A stretch of DNA of 22,346 nt from the NCBI GenBank assembly GCA_902470095.1, contig CABRFG010000036.1:1-22346 (forward strand), read 5' to 3'. The stretch's first letter is position 1, and every line of letters starts with the position of its first letter. Positions 15,681 to 22,346 of the stretch are shown piece after piece. The DNA is from an uncultured Collinsella sp. (GTDB taxonomy: Bacteria; Actinomycetota; Coriobacteriia; Coriobacteriales; Coriobacteriaceae). The position numbers were made by a program, and so were the translations under genes. Under the pieces are notes generated by a model. It was not told the origin of the DNA and did not search any database. It saw only the letters and a list, made by a program, of their open reading frames with translations.

Positions 15681-15711
15681 GACCCTGCAGCTCGCACTGC
15701 AGGGTCTTTTT
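15681..15711. terminator. Bidirectional Rho-independent terminator
   Basis: A perfect 10-bp stem GACCCTGCAG/CTGCAGGGTC with a 6-nt loop (15681-15706), followed by TTTTT on the plus strand. The minus strand reads TTTTG after the stem. It lies between the convergent regulator and ridA genes and can serve both. Confidence 0.9.
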
Positions 15712-15740
15712 GCATGTCATGTTTTGTTTTCGCCAACGTC

Positions 15741-16118
15741 TTAGAGAGCGGCGACGACCTCGATCTCGACCAGACCGCCAGCCGGAAGGGCGGCAACCTG
15801 GAAAGCGCTGCGCGCGGGGAACGGAGCCTCGAACTTGGAGGCGTAGATCTCGTTCACGGCAGCGAAGTCGGCGATGTCGGCCAGGTAGACCGTGGTCTTG
15901 ACGACATCGGCAAAGGTGGCGCCGGCAGCGGTCAGCAGGGCCTCGACGTTAGCAAGGGACTGCTTAGCCTGGGCCTCGACGCCCTCGGGCATCTTGCCGG
16001 TTGCGGGGTCGATGCCCAGCTGGCCGGACAGGAACACCATGTTGCCGGTCTGGATGCCGGGGGAATACGGGCCGATGGCTGCAGGTGCGTTATCGGAAGA
16101 CACGACGGTCTTGCTCAT
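15741..16118 (-). CDS. ridA: RidA family enamine/imine deaminase
   Basis: A 125-residue protein of the RidA/YjgF/UK114 family, of normal length. It has APAAIGPYSPGIQTGNMVFL (11-30), SGQLGIDPATG (31-41), the catalytic-arginine segment PARSAFQV (R103) and the C-terminal GGLVEIEVVA with the conserved Glu. RidA proteins hydrolyse reactive enamine/imine intermediates such as 2-aminoacrylate, protecting PLP enzymes. The start at 16118 has GGAG 6 nt upstream; in-frame extensions upstream (to 16604) run through promoter, leader hairpin and a large palindrome and are rejected. It is monocistronic. Proximity to the purine operon could reflect handling of reactive amino intermediates, but this is only suggestive since ridA is a common housekeeping gene. 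Confidence 0.95.
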   Translation of the reverse strand: MSKTVVSSDNAPAAIGPYSPGIQTGNMVFLSGQLGIDPATGKMPEGVEAQAKQSLANVEALLTAAGATFADVVKTTVYLADIADFAAVNEIYASKFEAPFPARSAFQVAALPAGGLVEIEVVAAL

Positions 16119-16151
16119 GTTTATCTCCTTACGATCAATTGAGAGAGCGTG

Positions 16152-16199
16152 AGCGCGGTGTTCACACCGGGAGGCACAATTCGGTCTGAACACCGCGCT
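16152..16199 (-). promoter_or_regulatory. 5'-terminal leader hairpin of ridA
   Basis: A perfect 13-bp inverted repeat AGCGCGGTGTTCA/TGAACACCGCGCT (arms 16152-16164 and 16187-16199) encloses 22 nt with a further CCG/CGG pair. From the predicted promoter, the ridA transcript would begin about 3 nt before this stem and reach the ribosome-binding site some 20 nt after it. It could stabilise the mRNA 5' end, act as a cis-regulatory RNA, or serve as a protein operator. Confidence 0.6.
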
Positions 16200-16208
16200 T
16201 GATTTGGG

Positions 16209-16237
16209 ATAGTACTCAAGGTTTCCGCGCGATGCAA
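16209..16237 (-). promoter_or_regulatory. Promoter of ridA
   Basis: On the minus strand, -35 TTGCAT (16232-16237) and -10 TACTAT (16209-16214) are separated by 17 bp. Transcription would begin near 16202, about 84 nt before the start codon. Confidence 0.7.
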
Positions 16238-16319
16238 GATTATTATCACGTTGCGAGAATAATTTATCGCCCAACGGCGCCTGTCGGCCGCTGAACGGCA
16301 TGACCGGACGGTGAAGTTC

Positions 16320-16391
16320 AAAATGATCCGTTTCCCTCCGTCCCCATCGGATCAGGCGATCCATAGGGGACGGAGGGAAACGGATCATTTT
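16320..16391. repeat. 72-nt near-complete hairpin repeat
   Basis: A perfect 26-bp inverted repeat: arms 16320-16345 and 16366-16391, core TCCGTTTCCCTCCGTCCCC. The 20-nt centre contains a further GATC/GATC pair, so almost the whole element can fold. It ends in a T-run on both strands and lies between the divergent ridA and U32 genes. One arm recurs at 15635-15660, so it is an interspersed repeat rather than a gene-specific site. In 16392-16497, TATACT (16460-16465) is a possible -10 for the U32 gene without a clear -35. Confidence 0.85.
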
Positions 16392-16497
16392 TGCTGCAAG
16401 GGCTGCTGAAGACTTTATCCTGCTTGGGCCACAGGGCTCGTCCGCCGCAACAGCACCACTATACTTTTGAGTATCTGAGCATTTTGAAAGGCAGGAT

Positions 16498-18990
16498 ATG
16501 ACCGCAACCGCCAGTCGAACCACCAACCGCAGACCCGAGCTCTTGGCGCCCGCCGGAGGGCCCGAGCCCTTTGCCGCCGCACTCGCCGCCGGGGCAGACG
16601 CCATCTACTGCGGCATGGGCAGCTTCAACGCCCGCCGCAAGGCCACCAACTTTACCGACGAGGCCTTTGAGCAAGCCTGCCGCGCCGCGCATCTAGCCGG
16701 GTCGCGCGTCTACGTCACGGTCAACATCGTCATCAAGCAGTCCGAGATGGGCGATGCGCTGCAACTCATCCATCGCTGCTCCACGCTGGGCGCCGACGCC
16801 TTCATCATCCAGGACTGGGGCCTGTTCTTTGAGGTCAAGCGCACCATGCCCGGCATCGAGACGCATATCTCAACCCAAGCAAACATCCATGACGACCGCG
16901 GAACCCTTTGGTGCCGCGAGCAGGGCGCCGACCGCGTGACCCTCTCGCGCGAGCTTTCCATCGACGAGATTGCCGCCATTCACGATGCCGCGCCCAATGT
17001 GGACCTTGAGGTCTTTAGCCACGGCGCCATCTGCTTTTGCTACTCGGGTCTGTGCCTGCTGTCGAGCTTTGCCATGGCGGGCCGCTCGGCCAACCGCGGC
17101 ATGTGCGCTCAGCCCTGTCGCCTGCCTTACGAGCTGATCGACGAGAACGGCCGCGCGCTCTCCCCTGCCGGTCGCGAGCGCGCGCTATGCCCGCGTGACA
17201 CCAACACTTCGCAGCTCGTTCGCCGTCTGTATGACGCCGGCGCCGCATCGCTCAAGCTCGAGGGCCGCATGAAAGCGCCCGATTACGTGTACTCCATCGT
17301 TGATGTGTATCGTCACGAAATTGACGACATGCTATCCGGAGCCACCGTTGCCAAGAACGAGGAAGCCGCCCGCCAGCGCCGGCTCAAGCGCTGCTTCAAC
17401 CGCGACTTTACGCACGCCTATCAGGACGGCACCTCGGGCGACGAGATGATGAGCTACGAGCGTTCCAACAACCGCGGCCAGATCGTGGGCACGGTGCTGG
17501 GCAGCCGCCCGGCCAACCGCGATGTGCGCGGCCTCAAGCCCGACGACCGCCGTCGCCGTGCCGCCATCGCCCGCATTGAGCTGTTTGAGCCCGTGGGCAA
17601 GGGCGACCTGCTGGAGCTTCGCCACGACGATGAATTCGACCAATTCCTGACCACCATCGCCGCCGATGATGCCGCCGCGGGCGACATCATCGAATGTCGC
17701 GTTCCCCGCAGCATGCCCGAGGGCTGCCGCGTCCGCGTGATTCGCAGTCAGCGTGCCATTGACGCCGCCGGCGCCGCGCTCAAGCGCGATGTGCTGCGCC
17801 GCCGCGTCGTTGATGTAACCGTCGTGGCGCGTCTGGGCGAGCCGTTTACCGTGACGCTCACCTGCTGCGACGACCCCGCGCTTACCGCCACCGCCACCGG
17901 CTTTACCGTCGAGGCCGCCAAGACCCGCGCCGTCGAGGCGGCAGACCTGGTTGAGCATGTGGGCCGCATGGGCTCTTCGCCCTTTGAGGCAGCGAGCTTT
18001 GACATTTCGCTCGACGCCGGCTGCGGTATGGGCTTCTCCGCCGTGCACAAGGTGCGCGCTGCCGCCTGTAAAGCCTTGGAGGAGGCCATTCTGGCGCCGT
18101 ACGAGGAGCGCGCGAAAACGCTCGAGTTGCCGGTGCTCGACAAATGTACGCGCCCCATGCCCAAGCACTACCGCGACGAGCCGCAGATCTGCGCCACCGT
18201 CACCACGCTCGAAGCCGCCGAGGCAGCTCGTGCCGAGGGCGCCACGCGCATCTACATGACCACCGATGCGCTCGAGGCTGTCGGACTCTCCCCTGCCGAT
18301 GCATTTGAGCAGGGCATCATACCCGTACTCGACGAGGTCTGCCGCGCCGTCGACCACGAGCGCGTCGATCCCTGGATCAATGCTGGAGCCACCGTCGCCG
18401 TCGGCAATATCTCCGAGCTCGCCGTAGCCGCGCAGGCCGGCGCTACAGCCGAGATTCGCTCTTGCCTGCCGGTGCACAACACGCCCTGCATGGAGGCGCT
18501 TGCCGAGCGTGGAGCCGGTGCGTTTTGGCTCTCGCCCGAGATCACGCTCGACGAGATTGTCTCGCTCGGCGCCGCCGCGCCCGCGGCTCTGGGCATCACC
18601 GTCTTTGGCCGCCCGCGTGTCATGACAAGCGAGCATTGCATTCTGCAGGTTGCCAACGGCTGCATCCACGATTGCGCCAACTGCCGTCTACGCGCCCGCA
18701 AGCTGTCACTCAAGAATATCGATGGCAAGGTCATGCCAGTGCGCACCGACGTCCATGGCCGCTCGCGCCTGTACGACGCCTACCCCATTGACCTTACGCC
18801 GCAGGTACCACAGCTGCTCGACGCCGGCGTGCGCCGTCTTATGGTCGACGGAACCTTGCTCGAGGCCGAAGAGGTGGGCCGCGCCGTCGCTCGCGTTCGT
18901 CGCGCCGTCGAGGCGGCGCAAGCCGGCCGTAAGCCCGCCGCCCGCCTACGCGGTGCCACCTCCGGCTGCATGTTTGTGGGAATTAGCTAA
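16498..18990 (+). CDS. U32-family (collagenase-like) protein, RlhA/YdcP-type
   Basis: An 830-residue U32 protein with the extra C-terminal DUF3656-type region typical of long members. It begins ELLAPAGGPEPFAAALAAGA (14-33) and IYCGMGSFNARRKATNF. The signature is LEVFSHGAICFCYSGLC (170-186), followed by GMCAQPCRLPY (201-211), conserved cysteines thought to hold an Fe-S cluster. GAASLKLEGRMK follows. The second half ends with a Cys-rich stretch (C714, C722, C726, C729; NGCIHDCANCRLR). Long relatives such as E. coli RlhA act in 23S rRNA hydroxylation and others in tRNA modification, so an RNA-modification role is more likely than proteolysis (inference). The ATG at 16498 has GAAAGG 8 nt upstream. 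It is followed after 15 nt by a pseudouridine synthase, supporting an RNA-modification operon. Confidence 0.88.
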   Translation: MTATASRTTNRRPELLAPAGGPEPFAAALAAGADAIYCGMGSFNARRKATNFTDEAFEQACRAAHLAGSRVYVTVNIVIKQSEMGDALQLIHRCSTLGADAFIIQDWGLFFEVKRTMPGIETHISTQANIHDDRGTLWCREQGADRVTLSRELSIDEIAAIHDAAPNVDLEVFSHGAICFCYSGLCLLSSFAMAGRSANRGMCAQPCRLPYELIDENGRALSPAGRERALCPRDTNTSQLVRRLYDAGAASLKLEGRMKAPDYVYSIVDVYRHEIDDMLSGATVAKNEEAARQRRLKRCFNRDFTHAYQDGTSGDEMMSYERSNNRGQIVGTVLGSRPANRDVRGLKPDDRRRRAAIARIELFEPVGKGDLLELRHDDEFDQFLTTIAADDAAAGDIIECRVPRSMPEGCRVRVIRSQRAIDAAGAALKRDVLRRRVVDVTVVARLGEPFTVTLTCCDDPALTATATGFTVEAAKTRAVEAADLVEHVGRMGSSPFEAASFDISLDAGCGMGFSAVHKVRAAACKALEEAILAPYEERAKTLELPVLDKCTRPMPKHYRDEPQICATVTTLEAAEAARAEGATRIYMTTDALEAVGLSPADAFEQGIIPVLDEVCRAVDHERVDPWINAGATVAVGNISELAVAAQAGATAEIRSCLPVHNTPCMEALAERGAGAFWLSPEITLDEIVSLGAAAPAALGITVFGRPRVMTSEHCILQVANGCIHDCANCRLRARKLSLKNIDGKVMPVRTDVHGRSRLYDAYPIDLTPQVPQLLDAGVRRLMVDGTLLEAEEVGRAVARVRRAVEAAQAGRKPAARLRGATSGCMFVGIS

Positions 18991-19005
18991 CCGAAAGGCT
19001 TACAC

Positions 19006-19665
19006 GTGAACGAAGAACCTCAAGTCCTTTACTGCGACGCCTGGCTCATGGCCATCGACAAGCCCGCCGGCATGATCGTCCACGGCGACGGCACCGGCGA
19101 GCGCACGCTCACCGACTACGCCAGCGACCTGCTGCTGGCGATGGGTGACGGCTTTGCCGCGACTGACATGCAGCCGCTCAACCGCCTGGACCGCAACACC
19201 ACCGGCGTGGTGTTGTTTTCGCTCGACAAACAGACGCAGCCCGCCTTTGACCAGATGGTGATCGACCACGCCTTCGAAAAGCACTATCTGGCGCTGGCCG
19301 AGGGCAAGATCGACTGGAACGAGAAGCTCATCGACAAGCCCATCGCCCGCGACCGTCACGACAGCCGAAAGATGCGCGTCGGCGCCAGCGGCAAGCCGTC
19401 TCAAACTCGCGTGAAGGTGCTCAAACGTCTTAAGAGCCGTCGTGGCCTGCCCGCGCGCTCGTATATCGATGTCGAGTTGCTCACCGGCCGCAAGCACCAA
19501 ATCCGTGTGCACCTGGCAAGCGAGCATCATCCCCTGGTGGGCGACGAGCTCTACGGCACGCCGCGTCCCTGCGGCCTGATGCTCCATGCCCACAGCGTGT
19601 CCTTTACGCATCCCGTAACCGGCGAGCCCATCCACATCGAAGCCCCCTGCCCCTGGGAGCCCTAA
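19006..19665 (+). CDS. RluA-family RNA pseudouridine synthase
   Basis: A 219-residue, single-domain pseudouridine synthase of the RluA/RsuA superfamily without an S4 domain. Opening strands VLYCDAWLMAIDKPAGMIVH (7-26) match the family's 'vvvnKPaG..vh' motif. The catalytic motif is NRLDRNTTGV with Asp62, and GRKHQIRVHLA (161-171) is the conserved uridine-pocket segment. The enzyme converts specific uridines to pseudouridine in rRNA or tRNA; the target cannot be read from sequence. The start is GTG at 19006 with GAAAGG 7 nt upstream, 15 nt after the U32 stop, so the two are co-transcribed. The stop codon abuts a terminator-like hairpin repeat. Confidence 0.92.
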   Translation: MNEEPQVLYCDAWLMAIDKPAGMIVHGDGTGERTLTDYASDLLLAMGDGFAATDMQPLNRLDRNTTGVVLFSLDKQTQPAFDQMVIDHAFEKHYLALAEGKIDWNEKLIDKPIARDRHDSRKMRVGASGKPSQTRVKVLKRLKSRRGLPARSYIDVELLTGRKHQIRVHLASEHHPLVGDELYGTPRPCGLMLHAHSVSFTHPVTGEPIHIEAPCPWEP

Positions 19666-19704
19666 ACCACCACAATGGGGACAGGCACCTTTGTGGTGGT
19701 TTTG
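19664..19704 (+). repeat. 40-nt hairpin repeat, copy 1 (terminator-like)
   Basis: The 40 nt at 19665-19704 are identical to 20035-20074. The element folds into a 12-bp stem (AAACCACCACAA/TTGTGGTGGTTT, 19664-19675 and 19691-19702) with a 15-nt loop containing GGGGACAGGCACC, followed by TTG. It starts within the pseudouridine synthase stop codon and probably terminates the U32 operon. Confidence 0.85.
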
Positions 19705-19733
19705 CCGCAATGGCTCAGCCGCGGTCCCAAAAC

Positions 19734-19951
19734 GTCTCGATCCGTAACAGTTAGAACCCTTTTTCCGGTCTATCTGTTACAGATCGAGACATTCGAATCC
19801 CCCTTAAGGGAAAATCTCAATCTGTAACAATAACTCGGCAAAATCGGTCCCAGATGTTACAGATCGAGACAAAGGGACGGCGCGGTTCGGAAGTATCTCA
19901 ATCTGTAACATCTAACCCACTTTTGACAGTCCAGTTGTTACAGACTTAGAC
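19734..19951. repeat. Palindrome array (family B, about 80-bp period, 3 units)
   Basis: Three 57-bp units at 19734-19790, 19814-19870 and 19895-19951. Each has 17-nt inverted arms of the type TCTCAATCTGTAACA / TGTTACAGATCGAGA and a 23-nt variable loop. Linkers are 23 and 24 nt and also variable; the first contains CCCTTAAGGG and ATTCGAAT. Arms share no sequence with family A. The array lies between two copies of a 40-nt repeat, in the convergent gap between the pseudouridine synthase and DeoR genes. Confidence 0.88.
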
Positions 19952-19967
19952 AAACCGGCAGACAACG

Positions 19968-20002
19968 AAAGCGGCAACGCCCGTGATGGACGTTGCCGCT
20001 TT
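19968..20002. terminator. Bidirectional terminator
   Basis: A perfect 12-bp stem AAAGCGGCAACG/CGTTGCCGCTTT with an 11-nt loop and flanking T-rich sequence (TTTTCTATT on the plus strand). It lies between convergent transcription units and can stop the DeoR operon reading leftward and anything reading rightward from array B. Confidence 0.8.
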
Positions 20003-20034
20003 TCTATTGAGAAAACTAATCGGTTTTCGTTACT

Positions 20035-20074
20035 AACCACCACAATGGGGACAGGCACCTTTGTGGTGGTTTTG
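20035..20074. repeat. 40-nt hairpin repeat, copy 2
   Basis: Identical over 40 nt to 19665-19704 and in the same orientation, 370 bp away. It lies 21 nt past the DeoR stop codon. The stem is AACCACCACAA/TTGTGGTGGTT, followed by TTG on the plus strand. Confidence 0.85.
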
Positions 20075-20095
20075 GCCTTAGCCTGCCCCTGCTTG

Positions 20096-20842
20096 CTAGA
20101 CCGTGATGACGTTATCCATCGACTGGTACTTGGCGGGCACCTCGCCCGCGGTGATGATCGTTGCGTCGCGGAAGTCCGCGAACTTGACGGGCGCCACCAT
20201 GCCAAATTTGCTGGCGTCCGAGATTACGAAGCGTTTGGCGGTATGGCGCATCGAGACACGCTTGACCTGCGCTTCCTCAATATCCGGCGTGGTGAGACCT
20301 TGCTCGGCGGCGATGCCATTGGAACCCCAAAAGCCGCAGTTGAAGTTATAGCGATCCAGAGTTGCCAAGGCATCGGGACCGACGAGCGCCTCGGTCTCGG
20401 GCTTGAGCTCGCCGCCCAGCACCACGGTGCGCATGCCGCGCAAAGCGAGGTGCTGAGCGTGAAGAACGGAATCAGTCACATAGGTGACGCCCTCAAGGCG
20501 CGGAAGATGCTCGATGAGCTTGAGGGTCGTGGAGCCCGAATCGATATACACAAAGCTATCGGGCTCCACAAGCGCCGCCGCACGGGCGCAGATACGCTCC
20601 TTGTCGTCGTTATGGAGATCGCTGCGCTCGCCGATCGTCAGGTCGCGCGTCACGTGCGCGCGCTCCAGACTCGTCGCGCCTCCGTGCACCTTGGCGATAC
20701 GGTGCGCGCGGTCGAGCGTTTGCAAGTCACGGCGAATGGTGGACGGCGTCACGCCCAGGGCTTCGGCAAGCTCCGGCACGGTAACCGAGCCGGCCTGCTG
20801 CACCATCGACACGATCGCGTTGAGCCTATCTTCCGCAAGCAT
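20096..20842 (-). CDS. DeoR-family transcriptional regulator
   Basis: A 248-residue DeoR-type repressor. The N-terminal winged helix (1-about 57) contains VTVPELAEALGVTPSTIRRD and the family motif LDRAHRIAKVHGGA. The C-terminal DeoRC sugar-phosphate sensing domain follows (about 75-230), with YIDSGSTTLKLIEHL, the GGELKPETEALVGP stretch and KRFVISDASKFG. Such regulators bind phosphorylated sugars or polyols. The gene starts 3 nt after the stop of the upstream oxidoreductase, and its GGAGGAG ribosome-binding site lies inside that gene's last codons, so the two are translationally coupled. It probably represses its own operon through the palindromic sites upstream of 21925 (inference). Confidence 0.93.
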   Translation of the reverse strand: MLAEDRLNAIVSMVQQAGSVTVPELAEALGVTPSTIRRDLQTLDRAHRIAKVHGGATSLERAHVTRDLTIGERSDLHNDDKERICARAAALVEPDSFVYIDSGSTTLKLIEHLPRLEGVTYVTDSVLHAQHLALRGMRTVVLGGELKPETEALVGPDALATLDRYNFNCGFWGSNGIAAEQGLTTPDIEEAQVKRVSMRHTAKRFVISDASKFGMVAPVKFADFRDATIITAGEVPAKYQSMDNVITV

Positions 20843-20845
20843 CGC

Positions 20846-21925
20846 TTACTCCTCCTCGGGGTACACGACTCCCCAATCGGCTCGGAGCTTGGTCATCAGC
20901 TCCATAACATCGGAAGCATAGCCCAGAAGCTCGCGCTTCGAATCATCGCCGGCAACGGCCTTCTCCAGGTCGGCCATCTCGTAGCACAGAGCGTAAGCCT
21001 CGGTGCCGGCGTGGACCTCCTCGCGGTGGCCGTCCGCAGTCCACACGATGGTCGCGTGATCGGCACGCGGATATTCATTGACCTCGATGTAGCACTTGTC
21101 GAAGCTGATGACCGAGCGCTTGGGCTGCTTGGAGTGGAGCGTAAGGCTCACGACGCCCAGCTGCTGCTCGGCATTTCGGCAGACGATGCCACCCGCGACG
21201 TCAACGCCAGTCTCGCAGGTGTTGCCCAGCGAAACGACCTCAGCGGGCTGGCTTGCCATAAAGAGGCGCATGACGGACAGGGCATAGACGCCAATATCGA
21301 GCATGGCACCGCCAGCAAGGTTGCGATTGAAAAAGCGGTTGGTCAGGTCGCCGTACTCCTTGTAGCTGCCAAAGTTGAGCTGGGCGAGGTTCATGCGTCC
21401 AAAGTCGCCGGCATCCATGCGGCGGCGCAGCTCCTGATACAAGGGCATGTGGAGCACCGTGGTGGCATCCATAAGGACCACGTTGTGCTCGTCGGCGATG
21501 GCACGGGCCTCGTCGAGCTCGGCAGAGTTGAGGGTAATGGCCTTCTCGCAGAGTACGTGCTTACCAGCTGCCAGAGCGGCTCGCAGGTAGGTGATATGCG
21601 TGTTGTGCGGCGTGGTGATATAGACTGCGTCAATGTTAGGATCGGCGTAGAGGTCCTCGACCGTTTCATAGACCTTCTCGATGCCATATTGCTCAGCAAA
21701 AGCCTGAGCCTTGGACAGCGTGCGGTTGGCGACGCCCGCAAGCTTGCGACCGGCAAGAGCGAGAGACTGGGCCATCTGGTTGGCGATAACGCCGCACCCG
21801 ATCACAGCCCAACGAAGCTCGGGAGCCGTAAAGATATCATCGGGGAATGGCTTGTCCTGGACCGAAGTGAACGCTGCTTTTGCGGCTGCTTCGGCGTCGA
21901 GCGGAGCCTGTTTGGAATCTGCCAT
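20846..21925 (-). CDS. Gfo/Idh/MocA family oxidoreductase
   Basis: A 359-residue NAD(P)-dependent oxidoreductase. A Rossmann domain starts after a 36-residue N-terminal extension (WAVIGCGVIANQMAQSLA; GCGVIA at 43-48). VYITTPHNTHITY (101-113) and CEKAITLN (126-133) follow; the family's usual EKP reads EKA here. The substrate-binding sheet begins with GGAMLDIGVYAL (205-216), bearing the conserved D-x-G pattern. The family oxidises or reduces sugars, inositols or related dihydrodiols; the substrate is unknown, though the coupled DeoR regulator points to a carbohydrate. AGGAGG lies 6 nt before the ATG at 21925. It is the first gene of a two-gene operon. Confidence 0.92.
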   Translation of the reverse strand: MADSKQAPLDAEAAAKAAFTSVQDKPFPDDIFTAPELRWAVIGCGVIANQMAQSLALAGRKLAGVANRTLSKAQAFAEQYGIEKVYETVEDLYADPNIDAVYITTPHNTHITYLRAALAAGKHVLCEKAITLNSAELDEARAIADEHNVVLMDATTVLHMPLYQELRRRMDAGDFGRMNLAQLNFGSYKEYGDLTNRFFNRNLAGGAMLDIGVYALSVMRLFMASQPAEVVSLGNTCETGVDVAGGIVCRNAEQQLGVVSLTLHSKQPKRSVISFDKCYIEVNEYPRADHATIVWTADGHREEVHAGTEAYALCYEMADLEKAVAGDDSKRELLGYASDVMELMTKLRADWGVVYPEEE

Positions 21926-21980
21926 TATGTGCCTCCTGAGTCATCGGAAGTCCTTCATTTCCAACAGCCTTATATTCGCA

Positions 21981-21998
21981 CAAATGCGCGCGCATTTG
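21981..21998. promoter_or_regulatory. Perfect 18-bp palindrome, candidate DeoR operator
   Basis: CAAATGCGCGCGCATTTG is perfectly self-complementary and lies 56 bp upstream of the oxidoreductase start. A TATAAG that could serve as a -10 lies 3-4 bp closer to the gene (near 21971-21976), so a bound repressor would block the promoter. Related words recur at about 22055-22072 and 22096-22107. Confidence 0.55.
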
Positions 21999-22346
21999 CT
22001 TGTATTTGCGTGTTTATTTGTTTATCGGTCATTATTTAACCATAGTTAGCAGATATTTGCGCGGCCATGCGCATCATCGCGCAAGACTCTGCGCGTAAAT
22101 GCGCATGCGACAAACCTTGTGAAACATATAGGGGCTGAGCACCATAGCCCTAAAGACAGAGCCAGCTGCATTACTTCACCCCTCTGGGGGCACCAGACAT
22201 CAAAGGACTGTCCCTAGGTGCCGCTTTCGTTGAAGCCTATCCCAGATGGCAAGATATACAAATCTAAAGACTGTCCCCATCAACTAGCCGTTGTTAGCGC
22301 CGGGCGATTTTAGCCGCTAATAGTCAAACGATTTTGACCAATCCCG
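21999..22346. other. Right-end non-coding region
   Basis: No gene recognised. It holds an AT-rich stretch with repeated TATTTG/TTTATTTG (22002-22023) and GCGCAT/ATGCGC words at 22055-22072 and 22096-22107. There is a CGCGCA/TGCGCG inverted repeat at 22078-22095 and a GGCACC...GGTGCC pair at 22189-22222. Two related words, AAAGGACTGTCCC (22203-22215) and AAAGACTGTCCCC (22266-22278), look like a further dispersed repeat. The unit to the right of the window end is unknown. Confidence 0.5.

Noticed and set aside
16119..16604. N-terminal extension of RidA
   Set aside because: It would translate the promoter, leader hairpin and 72-nt palindrome; the standard RidA length and a good ribosome-binding site set the start at 16118.
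17332..18669. Minus-strand open frame opposite the U32 gene
   Set aside because: Antisense shadow; the plus-strand U32 product is clearly the real protein.
20045..22039. Long plus-strand open frame opposite DeoR and oxidoreductase genes
   Set aside because: Antisense shadow crossing two real genes and their promoter.

Overview
The window reads as a chromosomal segment of a high-GC, anaerobic gut Actinobacterium of the class Coriobacteriia, most likely Collinsella or a close relative. This is an inference from gene families, GC-rich codon use and small interspersed hairpin repeats; no rRNA or other phylogenetic marker is present.

Left part (1-5110): a SIMPL/DUF541 protein (-), a DUF234-type AAA ATPase with a C-terminal nuclease-like fold (-), and a two-domain AbiEi-like/DUF559-like protein (+). 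The last two are bracketed by three arrays of imperfect palindromes built on a rigid 46-bp palindrome + 16-bp linker plan (62-bp period). A perfect 25-bp inverted repeat lies directly upstream of the ATPase and carries a -10-like TATAAT on each strand.

Centre (5121-15711): a five-gene minus-strand operon for purine (xanthine/urate-type) metabolism, in transcription order: NCS2 permease, ssnA amidohydrolase, ygfK flavin/Fe-S oxidoreductase, a four-cluster ferredoxin and an xdhD-type molybdenum hydroxylase, closed by a Rho-independent terminator. A good promoter precedes the permease, with an inverted repeat just upstream of its -35. A YheO/DauR-type PAS-HTH regulator is encoded divergently and is the obvious candidate controller. 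The permease would import the purine, XdhD would hydroxylate it or a related heterocycle, SsnA would deaminate or hydrolyse a heterocyclic intermediate, and the ferredoxin and YgfK would carry electrons. No FAD-binding (XdhB/YgfM-type) subunit is present between these genes.

Right part (15741-22346): ridA (-) with a promoter and a 5'-terminal hairpin leader; a 72-nt near-complete hairpin; a U32-family protein followed by an RluA-family pseudouridine synthase (+, one operon); a second palindrome-array family (57-bp palindromes about 80 bp apart) between two identical 40-nt hairpin repeats; and a Gfo/Idh/MocA oxidoreductase-DeoR regulator operon (-) with a perfect 18-bp palindrome in its upstream region.

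The most unusual signal is the two unrelated palindrome-array families. In both, alternately inverted half-sites are almost evenly spaced (about 31 bp and about 40 bp, near three and four helical turns), while the sequence between the half-sites varies.
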